This document shows positions 1-9,800 of a stretch of 27,290 bases of DNA, piece by piece. Numbering within the stretch: position 1 is the first letter of the stretch; the number at the start of each line of letters is the position of its first letter. The notes below the pieces were generated by a model, which worked only from the letters and a program-made list of their open reading frames with translations, was not told where the DNA came from and did no database searches. The stretch lies in the IMG/VR virus record IMGVR_UViG_3300021084_000412, positions 1 through 27,290 of that record; one strand, given 5' to 3'. Source of the DNA: a virus. Made by a program: the position numbers and the translations under genes.

Positions 1-242
1 AAAATCTTGCTATCTTTCTTTCTGTTTGTGGCAATAAACGTTTTTCTTTCAGCAACCATCAAATCTAATTTGTTTTTGTAGAATTGAGTAGAATAGAGCA
101 CCTCAACTTCCAAATTGTGGTCTGCAATATCTAATTCCTGTTTTGTGTCTACACAGTTTCTCGTAACCGCCATGGCGGCAAACGTAACGCCCGTGTAAAT
201 CACGAGCTTAATTGCGTTCTGTTTATTGAATATCTTACTCAT
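1..242 (-). CDS. Membrane-anchored small protein, spanin-like candidate (3' end outside window)
   Basis: Only the first 80 codons are inside the window. The start ATG shares its A with the TAA stop of the endolysin gene (TAATG), so translation is probably coupled. Residues about 10-26 (AIKLVIYTGVTFAAMAV) form one hydrophobic segment near the N-terminus. It is followed by a charged, probably helical stretch. A short N-terminal anchor plus a periplasmic helix, placed right after holin and endolysin, is the usual layout of an inner-membrane spanin of Rz type. That role is inference from position and topology; no sequence family was recognised. It could also be an unrelated small membrane protein. 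Confidence 0.7.
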   Translation of the reverse strand, partial: MSKIFNKQNAIKLVIYTGVTFAAMAVTRNCVDTKQELDIADHNLEVEVLYSTQFYKNKLDLMVAERKTFIATNRKKDSKI

Positions 243-730
243 TATAGTAATTCTTTTTGCGGATAATCTTTGATTTCGTAGTGGGCTGAATCCCATCCAA
301 TAGCTGATTTATCTTTATGAGACCATAAGCCGCCCCAATGTAAAAATAAATGCTTAGGTATTAATCCTTCGTCTTGAAGTTCTTGCCAAGCTTCCAACAT
401 CAACATTCCCATGATTCCAAATCTAGCGTATGCTGAGTAATCGAAACCAATTCCAACGATATAAGGAACAGCATCAACGGCATTTGATTTACCTTTAGCA
501 TCCTTTACTTGGTGGTTAGATTTCTTGGTGTATCCGTCACATTTTGAGTTTCCATTTCTGTAAATCTCATTTTGCTGTTTTTCTGTTCTCAATCCACCTC
601 TCCACGGGATTCCGAAATCTACTGGTGAGCAAAGCAAAGCTCTACGTACACATAATTGTAAGTACTCGCTAGTAGTATTCAATCTTGAATTGCTAGTCCT
701 TCCTAATTTGAATTTATTTCTTGTCTTCAT
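242..730 (-). CDS. Endolysin, M15-family peptidase (L-alanyl-D-glutamate or D-Ala-D-Ala type)
   Basis: This 162-residue protein is a predicted zinc peptidase that cuts the peptide part of peptidoglycan at the end of infection. The M15 signatures are visible: a GLRTEKQQNEIY segment (46-57), then SNHQ...NAVDAVPY with His73 and Asp86, and a late WDSAHYEI with His150. These three are the expected zinc ligands. The His-Asp spacing is longer than the classic H-x6-D because of an inserted lysine-rich loop. No signal peptide is evident, so export through the upstream holin is expected. It overlaps the holin gene by 17 nt and its stop overlaps the next start by one base, giving a tight lysis cassette. 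Confidence 0.9.
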   Translation of the reverse strand: MKTRNKFKLGRTSNSRLNTTSEYLQLCVRRALLCSPVDFGIPWRGGLRTEKQQNEIYRNGNSKCDGYTKKSNHQVKDAKGKSNAVDAVPYIVGIGFDYSAYARFGIMGMLMLEAWQELQDEGLIPKHLFLHWGGLWSHKDKSAIGWDSAHYEIKDYPQKELL

Positions 731-1175
731 AATTATCTAAATCTGTTAAGCCTCTCGCTATATTAATAAATTTTTCTCTAAGGTGTTTTAATGCTAGTGT
801 AATAATATCGAAATTCTTTACTGGTTCTCTAGTTCTAATAGCTATTAAATTTGCTGTCATTGAAATGAGTTCAGCAGCTGTAAGAATTTTTATAGACCAC
901 AATACCAAGAATACACCGTCAATCTCTAGATTTTTAAGACCTAGAGAAAGTGTTACGGGTATTAGTAATAGTACAAGTTTTCCGAAAAACCCAGAAAACA
1001 AACTCCTGAAAGAGAGGTCGTATTGTAGAGAATGAGCTTTTAAAACACCGAAAACAGTATCTATACACATCAACAAAGTCAATGTCATTAGAGCTTCGGG
1101 ATTAACATATATAGAACTCAAAAGTCCATACAGGCTAAAGCCGAACATTTTTAGGTAGGGAGTGTTCTCGGTCAT
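714..1175 (-). CDS. Phage holin, toxin secretion/phage lysis holin family (holin 4) type
   Basis: The 153-residue protein has three to four hydrophobic segments: about residues 9-25, 28-45 (containing LLMCIDTVFGVLKA), 63-80 and 86-110. The D-x3-G-x2-KA pattern after a hydrophobic run is typical of the phage_holin_4 (PF05105-type) family. Such proteins pore the inner membrane and release the endolysin, whose gene overlaps this one by 17 nt. The ATG at 1175 was chosen over an in-frame TTG at 1196. The TTG codon lies inside a TAnnTTTG promoter-like box (1194-1201), and the ATG gives a conventional N-terminus. The C-terminal tail (about 115-153) is charged and probably cytoplasmic. Confidence 0.85.
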   Translation of the reverse strand: MTENTPYLKMFGFSLYGLLSSIYVNPEALMTLTLLMCIDTVFGVLKAHSLQYDLSFRSLFSGFFGKLVLLLIPVTLSLGLKNLEIDGVFLVLWSIKILTAAELISMTANLIAIRTREPVKNFDIITLALKHLREKFINIARGLTDLDNYEDKK

Positions 1176-1193
1176 ATTTTCGTTTATTTTTTT

Positions 1194-1201
1194 CAAAAGT
1201 A
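1194..1201 (-). promoter_or_regulatory. Possible promoter for the lysis cassette (-7 box)
   Basis: On the minus strand TACTTTTG matches the Bacteroidota -7 consensus TAnnTTTG, 18 nt before the holin ATG. A TTG lies upstream at 1217-1219, but the spacer is only 15 nt, shorter than the usual 17-23, so the call is tentative. It would give the lysis genes a start separate from the long tail operon. Confidence 0.4.
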
Positions 1202-1211
1202 CTAAATTATG

Positions 1212-4200
1212 TTAAACAAACATATCTTTAATTTCTGTAATTCCGTCAATAACATCTAAACTTTCGTTTAGTCTTTCAAAGGTCATTACTCCGTTTATGC
1301 TTGAAATAATACCATTACAGTAATCTAAACTAGCATTTGAGTAAATTCTACCATTGAAAGGTGTCGCTGTAGAATCGTCGATTCCTGAAACATTTCCAGT
1401 AGGCATATCGTATCTAACGATTTGCTGAGTATTGTCGCTATTCCCGTCTGACATCCCTATAAATACAGTATCGGCAGCTTGTGGCGTGTTTACTGATTTC
1501 GCAAAGAAAACAGATTTCACTGTATTTGGGTCAGCTGGGATAGACAAACTAGACAAGCTAGTTCTATAGTCGGTACTACTTACAGAAACTTTCTGATAAG
1601 GCTCTAAAAAATCACCGTAAAGCAAATCAGGGTCGTCAGTTGTTGGGTCAGAATATCTGATTGTTACAAACTCATTAGCTACTCTATCAAAAAGAGTAAT
1701 AAATCCACCTACCAATATTCCGGTTGGGTCTAACATTTCATTAACAGCACCAGCAATTTTAGCGATTGGGAATTCATCTGAAATATCCCACATTTGTTTT
1801 GTTCCTGTAATGTACTGAGTGTCACCAATAACATAAGCATCCATAGTTACAGTTCCGTCATTAGCTTTACTGTATTTCACAATACACAATGCTGGCTTAT
1901 AAGAAGGGGTTGTAAATCCAGTTACTCTACCAATAATCAAATGATTACTAGTGCTTAAAGGTATTACTGAACTGATAGAAACCAGTCTCTCACCTTCTTT
2001 GAAATTCGTTTTATCCCATGAGCTGTTACCAGTCTTTTTTAAAGCTGTTACAGTTACGTCTAAATCGCCAAGTTCCAGCACCTCAACATTTCCTTCAACA
2101 AATTCAGAAATCCTTCTTTGTGGTGTTCCTGTCAATCCTCTATCGTATTCTGTAGCCTGTAAAATACTTGTACCTCCTTCGTTGAAATAAACACCGTTAG
2201 ATTGGCTTATGTAGTAAGGTGCATTTGATTCAAATCTATCATAAGTCACACCGTCGTAAGTGTTGTTTACCAAGTTTCCAGCTCTATAGAAGTTGGATTT
2301 GTTCGGTAAATCTTTAGATGATAAAAACCTGTTTGTCTTGATAAAACTAGCTTTCACAGGGTAAATATTTGTTCTTCCGATATCCTCCATAGTAGGGGCA
2401 GATTCAACCACGTATCCTACACCACCGATGTACAATAACGGGTGAGATAATGCAATAACAAGACCTCTAGCCTCTTCCTCAGTTGTTGGATAAAATATCA
2501 TTTCACTAACCTCGTAATTATCTAAATCAGCTAAATAAACAGCAGCTTCAGCGGTTACTGAATCTTTGTCGATTTTAGTCTTAGCTGTAACGTGGTCTAT
2601 TTCTGTTCTTTTAAGAAACTTAATACCAGTAGAAAAATTCACTACGGTATTTTCTTCAGCCCAATACTGAACCAAAACCCTTTGTCTAGAATCCTTATAA
2701 GAGTCTTCTACTCTAACCTCTTCAGAAACAAAAACATCCTCTCCGTTTGATACGTGAATTCTGAAAGAATCCTTGTCAGAAAACCCTAATCCAGCAATAT
2801 CTATTTCAGCTTCGTAAACCGAGTAATCCTCAACTCTTACAGTTGTAATTGCTTTACTTGTTGAGTTTGATGGGTTATTGTATTTTTCTTCTAGAAAATC
2901 CTTTTCATCTTGCAAAATCAATTTACTACCAACAACGTCCGTAGGTTTAAAAATAACCCCATCGATATCGACTCTAAGTGTTTCGTTCAATAAATCCTCT
3001 GCATCAAAAGAATCGACCCCTCCTATGTAAACAGGCGTGTAATATCTCTTTTTAAAAGAACCGTCCTCGTTTCTATAGCTAGTAGCTTTTATCTCTTCGA
3101 AATACAATCTATCCAAGTAACTAACTGTTTCTGTAACTAATTCAACTTTCCCGAAAGGTCTAGTAACTATCAAATCAATAATCTCCTTAGTTTCTAGGTT
3201 TTCAGCAACAATTGTAACTGGTTTACTTGATTTAATTTGAACAGCTAAGTAATCTGACGACTTAAGCGTACTGTGACCCTCGTACACAACTTCCTTTAAG
3301 CTTTCACATGACAACAACTGTTCTTCTATAGGATATTCATTTAAGTGGCTTAAATCGTCTAATTTCAAGGCAAATCTAAATGAGTTAGATTTTGAGCACT
3401 CAAATTTGTTCAAATCCTCTTGGGTAGAATCTAAATTGCTTCCAGCTTTGACATTCTCAATCAATACAGTCCCGAATGAATCCGTAGCAGTGAAAGAGTA
3501 ATCTTTGTTTTTATGTAGACCAGTCGTGATTAAGTAGTCGGGTTTAGTCAATGATACCGTAGCAACTAAACTTCCATTTAGAGCTGCATAAATATATCCA
3601 TTTCTCTCACCATAAGTACTGGTGTTAAAAGCAGAATTACTCAACACTAAAGTAGTTACAGAACCAACGTCACCCTCTAAAGTATCCATAGTAATAAACT
3701 CATCAACCTTGACAGGTGAATCGATTGTAGACACACTGTGACCAGCTGTTTGATTTTGGAAAACCATTTCAGCTACTTGACCAGCTACATCCCTTGGGAT
3801 TTTACAAGCATCCAAAAATACTCCTATTGGGTCAGCTATAAGAGAGAGTGAATCTCCTGTACTGTCAGTATCTAAATAAATTCTAATCTCATTTCCTCCA
3901 TACTCTCTAAATCCGTGAAATAATTTACACACGATGAACTCATCACTGATTGAGTTATCGAAATCACTACCTTTGAAATATCTAACATCAAAAGAATTAG
4001 GTAAATCCGTATTAGGAACTTCACTAGTTGTAAGCGTAATTTGTTGACTCAATTGATTTGTAGCAGTTGTTCCACTGTCCCAAATAACTGAGTTATTCCA
4101 AGTAGCCCCGTTAGTACCTGTTCCTGAAGCCCATGAGCCTGAGTATAAGTGTAGTTCAACACCATTAGAGACGTTTACGACTCTTAAACCATATTGATTA

Positions 4201-4466
4201 CCTTGTTCGTCTGTATCAGGATACTGTCTGTAAACAGCTTCTCTAATTTCTTCAAAAGAATCCCTGATAGTATTAGTATCAGTCATGTCAATTAAAACAG
4301 AACCGTCCTCGATTTCTGTAGACTCATTGAAATGAACCGATTGACTAATTAAAGTGTCACCCCCGTCTTCAAGTGTTAAAAGAGCACCGTTTGACTTTGC
4401 CGTTGCATCTACGATAGCAGTGTTAAGAACTGCTATCTTTGTACCATATCTTGTGATTGTACCCAT
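1212..4466 (-). CDS. Large structural protein, tail fibre or receptor-binding candidate
   Basis: This 1084-residue protein is the last virion-type gene before the lysis cassette, the usual place for tail-tip, fibre or adhesin proteins. It is rich in Ser, Thr, Asp and beta-branched residues, with few long helices. That suits a beta-rich, elongated extracellular protein. No signal peptide or catalytic motif was seen. The C-terminal 200 residues (segments such as VFFAKSV, TVFIGMSDG and QIVRYDMPTGNVSGI) look like repeated beta strands, possibly a propeller or lectin-like head, but I cannot assign a fold. It starts 13 nt after the preceding 758-residue gene, so the two are probably co-translated. 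The receptor-binding role is inference from position and composition. Confidence 0.85.
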   Translation of the reverse strand: MGTITRYGTKIAVLNTAIVDATAKSNGALLTLEDGGDTLISQSVHFNESTEIEDGSVLIDMTDTNTIRDSFEEIREAVYRQYPDTDEQGNQYGLRVVNVSNGVELHLYSGSWASGTGTNGATWNNSVIWDSGTTATNQLSQQITLTTSEVPNTDLPNSFDVRYFKGSDFDNSISDEFIVCKLFHGFREYGGNEIRIYLDTDSTGDSLSLIADPIGVFLDACKIPRDVAGQVAEMVFQNQTAGHSVSTIDSPVKVDEFITMDTLEGDVGSVTTLVLSNSAFNTSTYGERNGYIYAALNGSLVATVSLTKPDYLITTGLHKNKDYSFTATDSFGTVLIENVKAGSNLDSTQEDLNKFECSKSNSFRFALKLDDLSHLNEYPIEEQLLSCESLKEVVYEGHSTLKSSDYLAVQIKSSKPVTIVAENLETKEIIDLIVTRPFGKVELVTETVSYLDRLYFEEIKATSYRNEDGSFKKRYYTPVYIGGVDSFDAEDLLNETLRVDIDGVIFKPTDVVGSKLILQDEKDFLEEKYNNPSNSTSKAITTVRVEDYSVYEAEIDIAGLGFSDKDSFRIHVSNGEDVFVSEEVRVEDSYKDSRQRVLVQYWAEENTVVNFSTGIKFLKRTEIDHVTAKTKIDKDSVTAEAAVYLADLDNYEVSEMIFYPTTEEEARGLVIALSHPLLYIGGVGYVVESAPTMEDIGRTNIYPVKASFIKTNRFLSSKDLPNKSNFYRAGNLVNNTYDGVTYDRFESNAPYYISQSNGVYFNEGGTSILQATEYDRGLTGTPQRRISEFVEGNVEVLELGDLDVTVTALKKTGNSSWDKTNFKEGERLVSISSVIPLSTSNHLIIGRVTGFTTPSYKPALCIVKYSKANDGTVTMDAYVIGDTQYITGTKQMWDISDEFPIAKIAGAVNEMLDPTGILVGGFITLFDRVANEFVTIRYSDPTTDDPDLLYGDFLEPYQKVSVSSTDYRTSLSSLSIPADPNTVKSVFFAKSVNTPQAADTVFIGMSDGNSDNTQQIVRYDMPTGNVSGIDDSTATPFNGRIYSNASLDYCNGIISSINGVMTFERLNESLDVIDGITEIKDMFV

Positions 4467-4479
4467 GTTTTTCTTGTTT

Positions 4480-6756
4480 TTATATATTTGCTTTTTTCAA
4501 TTTCCAAGCTCCTCTACCCTTCGGTTTTAGAGACCATAAATATCCGAAATAAATCTGACCCTTGAAAGAGAATCTGATTAAAGAATAGAAGTTTGGTCTG
4601 CCGTCCTCAGATTGCCCTAAAATTCTAGAGTAAATTTCCTGAGTAACTTGTTTATTAAATTCGTAATATTCAGCGTCAAAAAGAGCTGGTTTCATTAATG
4701 ACATATCGTAATCACTTCCCTCTATCAAAGGTTCTTTTAATCCGTACAGATTACTTCTCATCGTGCTACTTCTTTTAGAACTAATGAATTTAAGAATTGG
4801 ATTCTTAAGCTTTACGAATGCTGAATTCAAGTAGTTTGAATTTCTGTAAATCATATTCTTAGGACTGAAGAAGAAATTGAATGAAGTATCTATTCCAGCA
4901 ACCCCGTTCAATCCTACTGAACCGTCGAAATCCTCTAGCAACTTAGGCGTCAGTGTTCTTTCTCCTTCGAAATCTATTTCCTTACAGTCAAACAAAAATA
5001 ATTCGTTATCAGTCGTATATGACTCTTTGTTGTTTTTATTAATCTGATTGATTCTAGTAAACTCAGTCAAGTACTGACCAGTAATAAATTTACTGACTCC
5101 TTTGAATGGTGCTGATTTGCTATCGATAGGTGTAGAATGATTTGATGAAGTATTGAATTCGTCAAGATTTTCCATGCCGTCAAGGTCGTCTCCTTTTGCG
5201 TATCCGTATTCAAGCTCAGAAAATATATCTTCACCAGCTGGTTTTTTCTTCAATTCTGTAACCTCTCCGATATCAATTGTTTCCGAACCATTATAGAAAT
5301 ATCCCAAGTCCTCGATAACCAAACTTTCTGTACCATCGTTATTATCTACTATCCCGATACCTAGACCGTATGTGTGAACCAAAGAATCTAAAATGTCACC
5401 AATTTTTGCTTGAATAGGCTTGAATCCTTCTTTACTAGATTCAGCTGTTAAACTACCGTCGATGGCTGGTAAATCATAAGCTGAACCACTTCTGATTCCT
5501 ACACCGTTAGCAATGGCGTGATTGTAAAATTCACCACCTTTTTCAAATACTGAAGTAGACAATGTATTTTTAGATTCAGTCACCATTGACATCAATTTCT
5601 TAAGAACCTCTAAAACTCTGTAAGATTCATTTTTGGTAGGTGGAATTGTGTCCTGAGTAGAAACCGTCATAGAGATATTTTCATACGTTTGAATAGTGTC
5701 TAATCTAGCTCTACCTGAGAACCATCTTTCATCCCTTAATCTAACATTGGTATCAGTGTACAGGCAGAAATTATCACTAGCCTGAACGTCTTCATAGAGT
5801 CCGTCAAAATTAAGGTCGGCATATGTTCCGTTAGTATTCCAATTGTAGTTAGAACTCAATCTTACATTTCTGTGAATCACGAATGCACCAGCAGAAACAC
5901 TGTATCTTAATTGAACGATGTTTACGTGGAATTGTGGGTCTTGTGCTCTTTCTCTTCTTGTGATATCGATATAAACTCGACCTCTTAATTTTATTTCCAT
6001 GTCGCCGAAAAATCCTGAATTCACTCTAAGGAATTGTCTGTCTGCTCCTGAGCAAAAATCTAAAGGATTAGGGCTTCTACCGTCGTATCTTTCATAATCA
6101 GCATTAACATCTAAAGTATCCATCAAAAGCAAAGAATCATTAGATTCATTCAACTCTACAGGAATAGGGCAATACCATGTAAAAGTAACGTTATCCCAGT
6201 GGTCACTAAGTATTTTAGTTTCCTTACCTAAAGTCGTTGTCTTGTCATTATTCCATTGAGAACTCGTATTGATAGATTTTCCTTTCAAATAAAGCCCGAT
6301 AGATTCCATTTGTGGACTGTATTCAAACTTCAATGATTCCAAAGCGTCCAATTCAATAAGCTTAGACTTGTTTACTTTCAAATCCTTAACCAAACCATTA
6401 GTATTAAATCTAGTGGTCGTAAAAGCCTCCTGAATGTAAATCTCATTGAAATCTAGATACCCAGTGTACTCTATTTTCCATTTATCAGTAAAATTGTCCT
6501 TAATCCATTTCTCGACCCTCATAAATCCGATAACTCCATAGCTCTCGTATTCTTTATCTAAAAGAGTCTTAGCAACCCCGTAATATTGGGCATCAGAAGA
6601 AACCACGGGAATTACACCTTGGTATTTTTTATTTCTTGCAAATTCTAACCCATCGTCTTTCCAGCCTTTAGGTTCTTCAATGTAATGAGGAATCCCGTCT
6701 CTATCAATCATTCGGTATCTGAATCTGTCTTGTTTTTCGTAAATTTTGCTTGACAT
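4480..6756 (-). CDS. Tail-tip / tail-associated structural protein
   Basis: A 758-residue protein directly downstream of the tape measure gene, where long-tailed phages encode distal tail and tail-hub proteins. The N-terminal 200 residues (RFRYRMIDRDGIPHYIEEPKGW; WKIEYTGYLDFNEIYI) and the rest are mixed alpha/beta with many aromatics. No peptidase, lysozyme or cysteine motif was noticed. The following 1084-residue gene is only 13 nt away. By position it may be the hub or adaptor that carries the fibre protein. I do not recognise the family from sequence alone, so the function is inference from gene order. Confidence 0.85.
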   Translation of the reverse strand: MSSKIYEKQDRFRYRMIDRDGIPHYIEEPKGWKDDGLEFARNKKYQGVIPVVSSDAQYYGVAKTLLDKEYESYGVIGFMRVEKWIKDNFTDKWKIEYTGYLDFNEIYIQEAFTTTRFNTNGLVKDLKVNKSKLIELDALESLKFEYSPQMESIGLYLKGKSINTSSQWNNDKTTTLGKETKILSDHWDNVTFTWYCPIPVELNESNDSLLLMDTLDVNADYERYDGRSPNPLDFCSGADRQFLRVNSGFFGDMEIKLRGRVYIDITRRERAQDPQFHVNIVQLRYSVSAGAFVIHRNVRLSSNYNWNTNGTYADLNFDGLYEDVQASDNFCLYTDTNVRLRDERWFSGRARLDTIQTYENISMTVSTQDTIPPTKNESYRVLEVLKKLMSMVTESKNTLSTSVFEKGGEFYNHAIANGVGIRSGSAYDLPAIDGSLTAESSKEGFKPIQAKIGDILDSLVHTYGLGIGIVDNNDGTESLVIEDLGYFYNGSETIDIGEVTELKKKPAGEDIFSELEYGYAKGDDLDGMENLDEFNTSSNHSTPIDSKSAPFKGVSKFITGQYLTEFTRINQINKNNKESYTTDNELFLFDCKEIDFEGERTLTPKLLEDFDGSVGLNGVAGIDTSFNFFFSPKNMIYRNSNYLNSAFVKLKNPILKFISSKRSSTMRSNLYGLKEPLIEGSDYDMSLMKPALFDAEYYEFNKQVTQEIYSRILGQSEDGRPNFYSLIRFSFKGQIYFGYLWSLKPKGRGAWKLKKANI

Positions 6757-6786
6757 AAAAGTGTATTAATTTTCTGCTAAGTTAGC

Positions 6787-6816
6787 AAAAAAAAAGGGAA
6801 GCTTTTAGCCTCCCTT
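6787..6816 (-). terminator. Rho-independent terminator after the tape measure gene
   Basis: On the minus strand an interrupted hairpin (AAGGGA paired with TCCCTT, one mismatch, then GCT/AGC around a four-base loop) is followed by a run of nine T. It lies just after the tape measure stop, before the 758-residue tail gene, so it should cut or attenuate transcription between the two. Confidence 0.75.
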
Positions 6817-6825
6817 AGTTTCTGT

Positions 6826-9800
6826 TTAAAAATCAATTTGTGAGCCTTTCCAAAGGGCGTAATTCACGTCGATTTTCGGTAGATGGTTATGATTAGTAAC
6901 CTTCGCTCTAGAGAAAGCGTTTGTGATTGCGTTTTCCATTTGAGCCTGATTGAAGTTTGATGAGCTGTTTTCTTTCGATGAATAACTCTTAGTCATTGAG
7001 CTTAATACAACGTTTTTTATATACTCATTAGCGTCAGGCATAACCTGTGAACCAGCCTTCATTTCAACAACGTGAGCTGTATCCCTAGTCAGACTCATAG
7101 TACCGTCAGGATTGATAATAATTTCTTTTTTACCACCGTCACCAACAAGAGCTTTGCCACCGACGTGATTTTTCGTACCGTCCTTGTACTTAGGCAGTGG
7201 TGTGGCTATAGCAGTAGCTAATTGAATACCTCCCATAACACCGTGAAGAATCTTTAATCCTATCGTCTTTGCACCAGAAACAGAAACAGCAGTTCCTAAG
7301 ATTATATTAGCGATTGCAGCTGCTTTATCTAATTTAGCTTGCTTGTTCTTTTCTCGCTTAATTCTCTCATCATACTTCTTTTGGTCTAGCCTCTTTTTGT
7401 TAGCGATATCTTTCTGAAGCTTTTCGTTTCCTTCAGCAAGTTCGATTTCTCTATCGTATCTTTCCTCCATCAAAGACTTTTCCTCGTTCAAGGAATCTAT
7501 TTTCATTTGTTGGAAAGATGAGAACGAATTAAAAGCCTCATTCATTAATTCAATACCAGCTTGCATTTCGTCCGAATTCAAGAAATCTTCCAGCTTATTA
7601 CCTCCAATCCTTTCACCTTCCTCGTTCACTCCTTTTAGCTTAATACCTAATTCTAAAAGCTTCTGAGTAGCTTCTGTTATTTGGTCAGGAGACAATCCCA
7701 TTTTAGCTAAAAAATCATCATTTTCACCATCGAACATATCCTCAGCTGAAACGCTATCTATAGATGAGTCTCTAGAATCAAATTCGTCTTGGCTAATAAC
7801 TCCTTTATCTAAAAGCTTTTTATTCTCAATCTTAGCTTCTGATTTTATTTTCAAAGCTGTAACCTCGTTTATGAAGTCAATCTCGTCCTGAAGCTTAATA
7901 GCTCTATATTGGTTTTGAATCTTAGCTATTTCTCTTTGGGCAGTGTCTTCACCTCCTACGGTGTTCTCGTATTTTTCTTCGATATCCTCGATAGCTCTTT
8001 CAAGAGATAAATCAGCGTATATTTGTGAGAATTTAAAAGCCTGAGTAGCTTCATCTATTTTTATAGATTCAACAATATCAATGTTTTTAATAGCCACGTC
8101 CTGAAGGTCGTTTTGCAACTTGAATAATAAGAAAGAAACTTCCGTAGCTGACCTTTTTTCTTCAGCCTCGATGGCTTTGATAATCTCAATTTTAGTAGCC
8201 TTGTTTTTCGCTAATTTCTCAGCGTCACCTTCAGCACTAGAACCTTTTAAGGCAGTGTTTTGAATATCGATATTATCTACCTTCTCTTGCATTCCAGCAA
8301 CCTTAGTCCTAGAACCAGCACCCTCCTTTTCTCTAGCCACAAGTGACTTTGTAAGAATTAATTCTCTCTCAGCCTCGATAGCCTTATTAATACCTAAGAG
8401 TCTTGTTTTTTCATTATTGTCAGCGTCGGTATAAATTTCTTCGTAGATTTTTTTCATTATCTCTAAGTCAAGAATTTCCTTCTTTCTAGCGTTAGCAATT
8501 TCCTTAGCGGTAAAGTTCACTAATCTACCTTTAGACTGTCTAGATTCAGAACCTTTAACTTGCTTGTCAGCATCTTTCTGAAGCGACTTATAGGTCTGCA
8601 TTTCGGAATTTAACTTAGCTAATTCGTCAGCAGAATCTTTATAGAATTTAGCATTGTCTCTTTCTTGCTCGTTTAACTTCTGAGTTTTACTAGCAGAAAA
8701 AACAGCGGCTTCAACATCCTTGCCCTCGTCAACATCCATAGTTCTCATTGCTAGTCTAAGATTATCCTCTTCTCTATCTCTAGCGAACTTCAGTTTTCTA
8801 GCCCAAACCTCTTTTTCAAGTTCTTCGATTTGTGTTTGCTTATCTTTCTCAGCTTTAATGAATTTAGCGTTGAATTCCTCTTGAACAGCTTGCCTAGCCT
8901 CAGATTGTCTAGTAACCCAGCTACTTGCTGTTTCAGTGAATTTCTTAGTAGCAGCGTTCCATCCTCTTTCAAGCTTGTCTACGGCTTTCTCCTGAGCTTT
9001 TTCCAAATTCTCTTGTTCTTTCGCTCTTAACGACTCCCCACTTTCACCAGCAATTCTAGCTCTAGCTTGGTCAACATCCTCAACCATTTCAGTGAATTTT
9101 CCAATAGCGTTTCCAAACCCTTCAACAATCGTATTAATCAATTGGATGAATGGTTGTTTTGAGTCTAAAACAGTCATAAGCAATCTATCCATAGATGAAC
9201 CTACTCTATCTAACTGAGACCTCATAGTTTCTAGCTTGTCACCAGCTTTATCCCCGTATGCTCTATCCAATTCTTGTGCAAACATCGGTAATACTTCAGA
9301 CGATAGAACCTCACCCATTTTCAGCATTTTTTCAAGTTCGCCTGTACCTACATTCATAGATTTAGCCATCAACTCAACAGCCGCTGGAAGTGAATTTCCC
9401 AACTGGCGTCTCAATTCTTCAGCCGAGACCTTCCCTTTACTAAGCATCTGTTCAAGAGCAACATACGTACTTGTTAATTCGGTATTCGACAGTCCTAGAA
9501 CCGTTCCGGCTTTCGTGACAGATTCAAAAATCTTTTTACCTTCAGCCATGGATAAGTGCGACTCTTTTGCAGCCGCTACGAATTTCACGTATTGCTCAGA
9601 AGTAGCCAACAAGTTACCCCCGTATTTCTTAGTCAACCCGTTAAGGAATCCCATAGAATTGGAAAGCTCAGCATTGTTATCTAATACAGCACTCATTTTA
9701 AAGTTCAAGGCGTCGTATTTAGCTGCTAATTCAGCAACATCTTTCAATCCTCTATAAAGCAACTGAACAGACTTAACGGTTGCAGCGATACCAAGACCGA

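Noticed and set aside
9236-9757. 173-codon plus-strand open frame inside the tape measure gene
   Set aside because: It is antisense to the conserved tape measure domain, is Ser/Ala/Asn-rich as expected for a shadow frame, and has no start context.
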